DNA of 64,000 nucleotides from DATAFF01 sp963744915. Lineage in GTDB: Bacteria > Pseudomonadota > Alphaproteobacteria > Rhizobiales > Aestuariivirgaceae. Below the pieces are notes generated by a model that saw nothing but the letters and a program-made list of their open reading frames with translations, was not told the DNA's origin and searched no databases. Within the stretch, counting starts at the first letter, position 1; every line of letters begins with the position of its first letter. The translations under genes and the position numbers were made by a program. This document shows, piece by piece, positions 57,926 through 64,000 of the stretch. The DNA lies in contig CAVUUY010000006.1 in NCBI GenBank assembly GCA_963744915.1, forward strand, positions 124,001 through 188,000, written 5' to 3'.

Positions 57926-58758
57926 GTCAGGCCCTCGCGCGCCAGGGCCGCCATGGCCTCGCCGACCCGGCGCTGAAACAGGACGCGGTCCATGCCCCAG
58001 GGGAAGCGCTCATACATCAGCCGGCCCTGGTTGGGGAGCTCCGTGAAGTCATGCAGCAGTGCCGGCCGGAACTGCTCGCGGCCGGGATCGAACATGCTCA
58101 GCACCTGCTGCTGGCTGGCATGGGCAGCGATCATCGCCTGCTTTCGGTCGAACGTGCCTCCTTCGACCCTATAGTCGATCGCGCCCGCTCCCGGCACGGC
58201 GAAGGAGGTGGTGAAGCCGTCGCTTTCCAGGTCGATGCGATAGAGCGGCATCTCGATGACCGCCAGCCCATGTCCGCGCTGCTGCAAGAGCCGCGAGGCC
58301 GCCTGCACCGCGAAGGCGACCGCGTCGTGATCGGGATGGCCGCCCTCATAGGCGTGGGTGACCACCATTGCGATATTCCGCGCGATGAAGGCGCCGGCCA
58401 GCATGGCGCCAAGCTGGGCAAGGCCATTGGTGGCGCCCTGATCGGCAAAGCCCAGCATGATCTGGCGCTCGAGCGGCACGCCGGCGATCGCCAGCGCTGC
58501 CGCAAGCTCGCGGCGCCGCGCCGCGGCATAGTCCTGGAAGGAGGCAAAGCCGTGCTCGCGGGCAACTGCCGCCGATCGCGGTGCGCCGTCGGTGGCCAGC
58601 ACGACATGGGCCCCGGTGGTCCGCAGCAGCAGCCCCGCCGCCCCGATCGTCTCGTCGTCGGGATGGGCAACCACCACCGCCAGCCGGTCGGCGGCGATCG
58701 GCAGCCGCTCCCCCGACAGCAGCGCCTCGAGGAACGCGTTTGCCGTCTCGGCGCTCAT
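57916..58758 (-). CDS. PIG-L family deacetylase
   Basis: A 280-residue zinc amidase of the PIG-L/LmbE/MshB family. The metal motif AVVVAHPDDETIGAAGLLLR is at about residues 27-46 and the second histidine motif, VVTHAYEGGHPDHDAVAFAV, at about 133-152. Family members remove the N-acetyl group from GlcNAc-inositol compounds (MshB in mycothiol, PIG-L in GPI) or from other amino sugars. The start overlaps the upstream gene by four bases. Together with inositol-phosphate synthase it suggests a deacetylated amino-sugar-inositol intermediate. Confidence 0.88.
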   Translation of the reverse strand: MSAETANAFLEALLSGERLPIAADRLAVVVAHPDDETIGAAGLLLRTTGAHVVLATDGAPRSAAVAREHGFASFQDYAAARRRELAAALAIAGVPLERQIMLGFADQGATNGLAQLGAMLAGAFIARNIAMVVTHAYEGGHPDHDAVAFAVQAASRLLQQRGHGLAVIEMPLYRIDLESDGFTTSFAVPGAGAIDYRVEGGTFDRKQAMIAAHASQQQVLSMFDPGREQFRPALLHDFTELPNQGRLMYERFPWGMDRVLFQRRVGEAMAALAREGLTWD

Positions 58759-59669
58759 GCCGCCGCCTCGCCAAGGCCGATCCGCCGGCCATAGCGGTCG
58801 AGCATGGCGGCGCAGAAATCGCCATATTCGACCGGATCGATCGGCGGGCTCGTATGATGGGGTGCCATGCCCCGGTGCTCGGGCGTGAAGCAGAAGGTGA
58901 CGGTGACGTCGAACGGCGCCAGCGCGTCCATCTGGCGATCGAACCAGTCAAGCGCATCCGGCCGGAAGCTGTCGGCCCAGGACAGGCCGGTCCGCAGGTG
59001 CCTGACGCCAAGCCGCTTCAGCCAGCGCACCGCCTCGCCCAGCCGGTGGTCCTCGAAATGGAACCATTGGCAGATGCCGAGCGCCGGGGTTCTGAGCGCG
59101 AACCGCTCGAGCGCCGGCTTGGGCGCGCCGTCCTCGCGCAGGAGCCCCATATAGAAGTGCCGATAATAGGACGAGCCTTCCGCCTCCTTGTGGCGGGTGG
59201 TGGCCTCCCAGGCCTGCGGCAGGTCATAGAGGCTGTACCAGTGGATGCGGGCGCTGTGCGGTGCCAGCAGGTCGGCCGTGCGGTCGACGCCCCAGGCCTG
59301 CACCGCTTCGGCGCCGAACGAGGAGACGCCCACCTCGCTGACCCAGATCGGCAGGTCGCAGACGGCGCAAATCTCCGCCATCTTCGCCGGCCATTCGTCG
59401 ATCTGCCACAAATTCCAGTCGAGCGGAAAGCCGTGCACCGCGACGACGTCGACGTGATCGAGCACGCCGCGCCCGGCCATGTTGCGCATGAATTGCGGGT
59501 CGATCGGCGAGATGCCGCCGAGCGCCCGCGGCAGGCCGGGACAGCTTGCCGCGATCGCCTTGCCGGCGATGATCGCCATCTCGGCAAAGCGGGCCCAATC
59601 GGGATCGATCGCAATGTCCCAATGCGACTTGTTGTTGGGCTCGTTCCAGATCATTGCCGCTTCGATCAT
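58755..59669 (-). CDS. Glycoside hydrolase clan A-like protein
   Basis: A 304-residue protein with a TIM-barrel hydrolase look. MIWNEPNNKSHWDIAIDPDW has the NEP motif of clan GH-A acid/base glutamates, and LPIWVSEVGVSSFGAEAVQA has a glutamate in the position of the nucleophile, as in GH39/GH5 enzymes. The motif lies only ten residues from the N-terminus, so the front part of the barrel is missing or rearranged compared with classical enzymes. There is no signal peptide; the protein should be cytoplasmic. It may trim or remodel a glycoside made by the operon. Four-base overlaps join it to both neighbours. Confidence 0.7.
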   Translation of the reverse strand: MIEAAMIWNEPNNKSHWDIAIDPDWARFAEMAIIAGKAIAASCPGLPRALGGISPIDPQFMRNMAGRGVLDHVDVVAVHGFPLDWNLWQIDEWPAKMAEICAVCDLPIWVSEVGVSSFGAEAVQAWGVDRTADLLAPHSARIHWYSLYDLPQAWEATTRHKEAEGSSYYRHFYMGLLREDGAPKPALERFALRTPALGICQWFHFEDHRLGEAVRWLKRLGVRHLRTGLSWADSFRPDALDWFDRQMDALAPFDVTVTFCFTPEHRGMAPHHTSPPIDPVEYGDFCAAMLDRYGRRIGLGEAAA

Positions 59670-60433
59670 GCGCTCTTTTCCTCATGATGCGGGATGTGGG
59701 CGGCCAGCGGGATCGGCCCCGCCCGGCAGATATAGACCTCTTCCTCGGGATGGCCGAGAATGGCAAAGCCGCTCGCCCTGAGCAGCGCCTCGACGCAAGC
59801 GCGGTTGGGCACCCACCAATTGGTCGGATCGCCGGCGAAGCTGCGCTCGAGGAAATGCAGCTTGGGATAGCCCGGCGCATCGAAGGGCGCCAACTCGAAG
59901 AAGGCATAGTCCTCGGCCACCGGCTCGACCTCACCCGATCCGCGCTGCATCGACTGGAAGACGAACAGGTCCCTGGCGACGTGAGCGCGGATCAGATCGA
60001 GCGCCAGCAACGGATGGCGCAGATGATAGAACACGCCCATGAACAGCACGATGTCGAACCGTTCCTTCAGCTCGGCCACGTCATAGACGGAGAGCTCGCG
60101 AAACTCAACCTCGAGGCCGCTGACCTCGGCGGCGAACCGCGCCTGGTCGAGATAGTCCTTGTCGAAATCGATCCCGAGCACCCGCCGGGCGCCGCGCCGC
60201 TTCATCTCGAGCGCGTAGAAGCCGGCATTGCAGCCGATGTCGAGCACGCTTGCCCCGCTCAGGTCGGGAGCAAGTGCGTGGCTGAACTGCCGCCATTTGA
60301 CCTGCGGATAGTCGCCCAGGAAATGCGTCGGCGCGGTCGCCATGCCGGCGAGCTCGATGTTGTGGAACCACGGCCCGAGGCTTTCGATGCGGGCCCGGAT
60401 CTCCTCACGGCTGAGCGAGCGGCCCCGCATCAT
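59666..60433 (-). CDS. SAM-dependent methyltransferase (CmoB-like fold)
   Basis: A 255-residue class I methyltransferase. SVLDIGCNAGFYALEMKRRG (about residues 62-81) is the SAM-binding motif I, and VLFMGVFYHLRHPLLALDLI is motif IV, both very close to the CmoB/DUF1698 group. The front region, PWFHNIELAGMATAPTHFLG, is shared with a cassette-associated subfamily that I recall as TIGR04290, not checked. It lies in the inositol operon and probably methylates a sugar or inositol hydroxyl or a carboxylate; the acceptor is unknown. A second in-frame ATG at 60430 is an alternative start. Confidence 0.83.
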   Translation of the reverse strand: MMRGRSLSREEIRARIESLGPWFHNIELAGMATAPTHFLGDYPQVKWRQFSHALAPDLSGASVLDIGCNAGFYALEMKRRGARRVLGIDFDKDYLDQARFAAEVSGLEVEFRELSVYDVAELKERFDIVLFMGVFYHLRHPLLALDLIRAHVARDLFVFQSMQRGSGEVEPVAEDYAFFELAPFDAPGYPKLHFLERSFAGDPTNWWVPNRACVEALLRASGFAILGHPEEEVYICRAGPIPLAAHIPHHEEKSA

Positions 60434-61174
60434 CGCCGGATACCGTCGGCAGCGCTGCCGCCGTCAAGCAGGTTGATCGCCATGCGATAGCCATCGAAGG
60501 TGCCGACATCGACATAGGCCGTGCCGGCCTTGGTGCCATAGGCCTCGCCGCCCGCGGCGATCCAGGCATTGACCAGCGTGCCGACGAACTCGTCGCCGCG
60601 GTCGGGCTGACGCCAGAGCCGATGGAGATCGCGCAGGGTTGCGCCGGGCAGGCGGAAGGCGCCCCAGATCCAGTTGCTGCGCGCCGCGGCCTGCTTGACC
60701 TCGATCGCCGTCACGCGCCCCGTTTCGTCGACCACCACGGCATCGAAGAACTGCGGCTGCTTGACGGGGAACAGCAGGAAGGCGAACCCGTCGGGAAGGG
60801 CGGTGAGCGCATCGGCGGGGAACCAGATGGTGTCGGGAAGCCCCACCACCACGCTGTCGTGCCGCCCGATCAGCGGCTCTGCCCGAAAAATCGCATCGCA
60901 CAGCCCGAGCGGCTCGGGCTGCACCACATAGGCGATGGCCGCCGGACCATAGCTTGCGCCGAAATATTCCATGATGTCCGACTTGCCCGGCGAGATCACG
61001 AAGCAGACCTTGTCGAACTCCCGCCTTGACCATGCGTTCGAGCAGGTACTCGCTCACCGCGCAGGGCCGCTCGCGGCCATTCTCGCGCCGGCTGCCGACC
61101 GGCAGCAGCTCCTTCGAGAAGGCGAGCGGCTGGATGCGGCTGCCGCGTCCGGCCGCCGGGATTATACCCCACAT
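60430..61174 (-). CDS. Sugar-1-phosphate nucleotidyltransferase, interrupted by one extra base
   Basis: A GalU/RmlA-like NDP-sugar pyrophosphorylase of 247 residues after correction. The N-terminus GIIPAAGRGSRIQPLAFSKE is the nucleotide-binding signature; VVVGLPDTIWFPADAL carries the metal-binding aspartate and AIEVKQAAARSNWIWGAFRL the sugar-phosphate site. The frame breaks after LERMVKAG at GAGTTC (61015-61020, minus strand); removing one T gives KAGVDKVCFVISPGKSDI, as in related enzymes. It overlaps the upstream glycosyltransferase gene by 13 bases and the methyltransferase gene by four. It probably makes the activated sugar used by the operon's glycosyltransferases. Confidence 0.85.
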
Positions 61175-62283
61175 GACGGTGGCTCCGGCCCCGGCCGCAC
61201 AGGAGGATGGTCGAACCGCCCCGTCCGCGGCGCTTCGAGTGCGGCCATCAGCTCGTCGGCGCGCCTCGCCGAAGTGTGGTCTCGCAGAAGCCGTTCATGC
61301 GCCGCCTGGGCGATCCGCGCGAGCGCGCTGTCGGGTTCATCGAGGGCGCTCAGCGCCTCCTCGGTGCTGTGCGCGATCAGGATCTCGCGGCCCGGCTCGA
61401 AAAACGCATCGAGCCCCTCGAACCAGTCGGAAACCACCGGGGCCTGGCAGGCCGCCGCCTCGAACAGCCGCCCCGACGGGCACCACCCCATCCGGGCCAT
61501 CGTGTCGCGGGTGACATTGAGGGTCAGGCGCGACGACGAATAGAAGGCCGAATGGAGTTGGGGCGGAATGTGCCGCACGAACCAGATATTGGCAGTCCAG
61601 GGAAAATTCTGCGGATAGAGCGAGCCGCCGAGCAGGAAGCGGTGGTGCGGGCGGGCCCGGGCCGGTGCCGCGAACAGCGCCTCGAGGCCGTTCTGCCGGT
61701 CGGACGCCCAGGTTCCGAGCCATGACAGGTCGGCCTTGAAGCGCGGATCTTCGGCAACCCGCGAATGGGCGTCGGGATCGGCATGGCCGTAGAGCGGCAC
61801 GACGCGGCGGGCGCCCAGCGCCTTGAGTTCGTCCAGCGCCCGCCCGCCGGTGAAGCTCAGCACCAGATCGAAATCGCCAAGCCCGGCCGGGCCGAGCCAC
61901 GGCACGGCCTGGCCGCCGCGGGCCAGCGCCAGCGTCACCGGCGTGTCGAGATCGTAGAACACGCTCAGCGGCCGCGCGCATTCCTGGACGAGCCGCGCTG
62001 CCTCGATCGCATCGGGGCAGTAGGAGGTGGTGATCGCGACATCCGCCGCCTGCAATTCCCGCCGCGCCCCGGGAAGCGCTTCGGCAAAGCTGTCATAAAG
62101 CGTGAGCCGTGCTCCGTTGAGCGTGCTGAGATCGCGGTTCTCGGCGTAGAAATCCGTGTTCCGCTCGAAGAACGTCACGCTATGGCCGCGGCGCGCCAGG
62201 GCCTTGATCAACCCCCGCCACAGGGTCGCATGGCCGTTCCCCCATGACGAGCTGACGGTCAGGCCGAAGATGACGATCTTCAT
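61162..62283 (-). CDS. CgeB-family glycosyltransferase
   Basis: A 373-residue GT-B protein that resembles the CgeB/GT1-like transferases. It starts MKIVIFGLTVSSSWGNGHAT; the donor half has the conserved tail region SRLTLNVTRDTMARMGWCPS followed by RLFEAAACQAPVVSDWFEGL, with the acidic and alanine residues typical of nucleotide-sugar binding. It is the second gene of the operon, seven bases after ino1, and the second of two glycosyltransferases in it, so the product should contain at least two sugar units or alternative decorations. Donor unknown. Confidence 0.83.
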   Translation of the reverse strand: MKIVIFGLTVSSSWGNGHATLWRGLIKALARRGHSVTFFERNTDFYAENRDLSTLNGARLTLYDSFAEALPGARRELQAADVAITTSYCPDAIEAARLVQECARPLSVFYDLDTPVTLALARGGQAVPWLGPAGLGDFDLVLSFTGGRALDELKALGARRVVPLYGHADPDAHSRVAEDPRFKADLSWLGTWASDRQNGLEALFAAPARARPHHRFLLGGSLYPQNFPWTANIWFVRHIPPQLHSAFYSSSRLTLNVTRDTMARMGWCPSGRLFEAAACQAPVVSDWFEGLDAFFEPGREILIAHSTEEALSALDEPDSALARIAQAAHERLLRDHTSARRADELMAALEAPRTGRFDHPPVRPGPEPPSCGV

Positions 62284-62289
62284 GAGGCC

Positions 62290-63386
62290 TCAGCCTCGCC
62301 CGGCGATGAAATCCGCGGTCAGGCGCTGTGCTTCATCGTCGGAATATTGCTCGGGTGGCGATTTCATGAAGGCGGCGCACGGTCCGGTCAATGCCCCGGC
62401 GAGCCCACGGTCCATCGCCAGCTTGGCGCAGCGCACGGCGTCGATCACCACGCCGGCGGAATTGGGCGAGTCCCACACTTCGAGCTTCAATTCGACATTG
62501 AGCGGCACGCCGCCGAATGCCGTTCCCTCCATGCGGATATAGGCCCATTTGCGATCGCCCAGCCACGGCACGTGATCGCTCGGCCCGATATGGATGTTCT
62601 CAGCTGCCAGCGGCACCTCGAGCTGGCTCGAGACCGAGCGGGTCTTGGACAGCTTCTTGCTTTCGAGCCGGTCCCGTTCGAGCATGTTGAGAAAATCGGT
62701 GTTGCCGCCGAAATTCAGCTGGTAGGTGCGGTCGAGCCTGACGCCGCGCTCGCGGAACAGCCGCGTCAGCACCCGGTGCACGATGGTCGCGCCGACCTGG
62801 CTCTTGATGTCGTCGCCCATGAGCGGCAGCCCCGCCGCCTCGAAGCGCCGCCGCCAGGCCGGCTGCGAGGCGATGAAAACCGGGATGCAATTGACGAATG
62901 CGCAACCGGCTTCGAGCGCCCGCTCGGCATAGAAGTGGGTTGCTTTCTCCGACCCGACGGGCAGATAGGACACCAGCACCTCGGTGCCGCTCTGCCGCAG
63001 AACGCCGGTGACATCGGCAGCCGGCAGCGTCGAACTCGACGATCGCATCCGCGAGATACTGGCCGATGCCGTCGAGCGTCGGTCCACGCTCGACCCTGAC
63101 GCCGAGCCGCGACACCGCGGCGAACATCCGGGTGTCGTTCGGGGGCGCCAGAATCGCCTCAGCGACATCGAGCCCGACCTTGCTCCGATTGACGTCGAAA
63201 GCGGCGGTGATCGTCACGTCGCTCACCCGGTAGCCGCCGATGTCGGCATGCATCAGCCCCGGGATCGGGGCGTTGTCGCGGGCGTCCCGGTAATAGGCGA
63301 GGCCTTGGATCAGGGACGAGGCACAGTTCCCAATTCCGACGATGCCGACCCTGACACCGCTCGTTTCCTCGAATGCCGAAATCCAT
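62290..63386 (-). CDS. ino1: Inositol-3-phosphate synthase, interrupted by two extra bases
   Basis: Converts glucose-6-phosphate to 1D-myo-inositol-3-phosphate with NAD. After correction the 364-residue product fits the actinobacterial/archaeal type (Mycobacterium Ino1 has 367). It starts MDSAFEETSGVRVGIVGIGN; further motifs are SYLPVGSEKATHFYAERALE, GDDIKSQVGATIVHRVLTRL, LNFGGNTDFLNM and DHVPWLGDRKWAYIRMEG. Two breaks occur: GATTTC (63378-63383), which otherwise leaves no start codon in the main frame, and GAGTTC (63032-63037). Removing one T from each gives an uninterrupted protein. It is the first gene of a seven-gene operon and supplies the inositol. Confidence 0.88.
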
Positions 63387-63638
63387 ACGCGTTTCCCACG
63401 GCCTGGCCGGGCTGGCCTGCCGTCGTAAATCTATGTTGGTTTGCAAATGTTCCGCGGCTGCGGGACTTGACCTCAGCTTGCATCTTTGGTGCAACCTCCG
63501 GTGCGGAGAGCAGCGGCCAGCGTGACCCTGCTGTTCCAGCAAGCGGGCGGGGCTTGCGCTTCGCGGAACAGCGATGCTGGCCAATCTGGGGCTGCTCGGC
63601 TAGCTTCCGCGCGCCGCCGAGATGGGTGCCGAATCGCG
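63387..63638. other. Divergent intergenic region between ino1 and the RND adaptor
   Basis: No gene is seen in these 252 bases. It must hold the promoters of the inositol operon (leftward) and of the efflux adaptor (rightward). An inverted repeat, TGTTCC...GGAACA (about 63529-63572), encloses a smaller GCAAGC...GCTTGC hairpin, a possible operator or RNA structure in the adaptor leader. No operator was recognised. Confidence 0.45.
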
Positions 63639-64000
63639 ATGTCCAAACGCTTTTTTGTCCTGATGTTTTTGGTGATTGCCGCCATTCTCGGCGGCCTCGC
63701 CTGGTTTCACTACGTGTTTCTGCCGCAGGTCATCAAGCAGGCCATCACCACCGCGCCGCAGCCGCCGGTTACCATCTCGGCCGAGCTGGCTCGTGTCGAA
63801 AAATGGACTCCCCGTCTGTCGGCAATCGGCAGCCTGCGGGCTGTCACCGGGATTGACGTTACGGCAGAAGTCGGCGGGATCATCCGCACCATCAATTTCA
63901 GCTCGGGCGACGAGGTGACGGTCGGCAATGTGCTGGTGCAGCTCGACGACCAGGTCGAGCAGGCCGACCTCCACTCCAATCTCGCCACCTTGAAGAATGC
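63639..64000 (+). CDS. RND efflux periplasmic adaptor subunit, N-terminal part
   Basis: The first 120 residues of a membrane fusion protein; the rest lies beyond the window. The protein starts MSKRFFVLMFLVIAAILGGL, an N-terminal anchor or uncleaved signal. The HlyD/AcrA-type hairpin begins after RLSAIGSLRAVTGIDVTAEV, followed by GGIIRTINFSSGDEVTVGNV and LVQLDDQVEQADLHSNLATL, the lipoyl half-motif and start of the coiled coil. It should bridge an RND pump and an outer membrane channel, genes expected downstream. Substrate unknown. Confidence 0.85.
   Translation, partial: MSKRFFVLMFLVIAAILGGLAWFHYVFLPQVIKQAITTAPQPPVTISAELARVEKWTPRLSAIGSLRAVTGIDVTAEVGGIIRTINFSSGDEVTVGNVLVQLDDQVEQADLHSNLATLKN

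Noticed and set aside
56864..63386. Complete mycothiol biosynthesis
   Set aside because: Only the MshA-like, MshB-like and Ino1 steps have counterparts; no cysteine ligase (MshC) or acetyltransferase (MshD) is present, and extra methyltransferase and hydrolase genes are.

Overview
The window is chromosomal DNA of a GC-rich alphaproteobacterium, most likely of the order Hyphomicrobiales (Rhizobiales). The evidence is the imuA-imuB-dnaE2 mutagenesis cassette with a GTTC-N7-GTTC type LexA box, a GapR (DUF2312) gene next to DUF1244, the DUF1036-pyk pair, a TakP-type TRAP transporter, and dispersed palindromes of a kind common in this group. I see no tRNA, rRNA, insertion sequence, prophage or CRISPR array. 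About 58 genes are supported.

Layout. 1-6060: the end of a membrane protein, then the SOS mutagenesis operon on the minus strand. 6100-10670: a minus-strand zinc cassette under a Zur-like palindrome, consisting of a 33-residue membrane peptide, ZnuC, ZnuB, a ZevA-like periplasmic protein, a ZevB-like NicO transporter and an exported FAH-fold protein. 10770-18400: CcdA, a haloacid dehalogenase, a class I glutamine amidotransferase-like hydrolase, a TRAP transporter whose binding protein and permeases converge, and an SDR plus acyl-CoA dehydrogenase pair. 18600-28500: a large indolepyruvate oxidoreductase-like enzyme, a PAS histidine kinase, ferrochelatase, QmcA/NfeD, an outer membrane barrel and a Crp-family regulator bracketed by short repeats. 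28800-40600: glutamate synthase GltB/GltD, a DUF459 hydrolase, MltB-type transglycosylase, GalE/GalU and threonine aldolase. 40700-56740: Hsp20, three tandem secreted paralogues, HisN, an orphan NtrC-type regulator, an L,D-transpeptidase, a DUF882 peptidase, an aminotransferase, ribosomal protein L36, pyruvate kinase, N-formylglutamate amidohydrolase and GapR. 56860-63390: a seven-gene minus-strand operon, almost entirely overlapping end to end, that starts with inositol-3-phosphate synthase. The window ends inside an RND efflux adaptor.

Two things stand out. First, five genes (dctM, the PAS kinase, hemH, a nucleotidyltransferase and ino1) are broken by six single-base insertions, and every one lies in a GANTTC string that becomes GANTC, the CcrM methylation site, when one T is removed. 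Removal restores a family-typical protein each time. I therefore read these as intact genes carrying a systematic consensus error at methylated sites, not as pseudogenes. Second, the inositol operon combines inositol-phosphate synthase, two glycosyltransferases, a PIG-L deacetylase, a nucleotidyltransferase, a methyltransferase and a GH-A-like protein. The first steps resemble mycothiol biosynthesis, but the ligase and acetyltransferase of that pathway are absent here, so the product is probably a different inositol glycoside.
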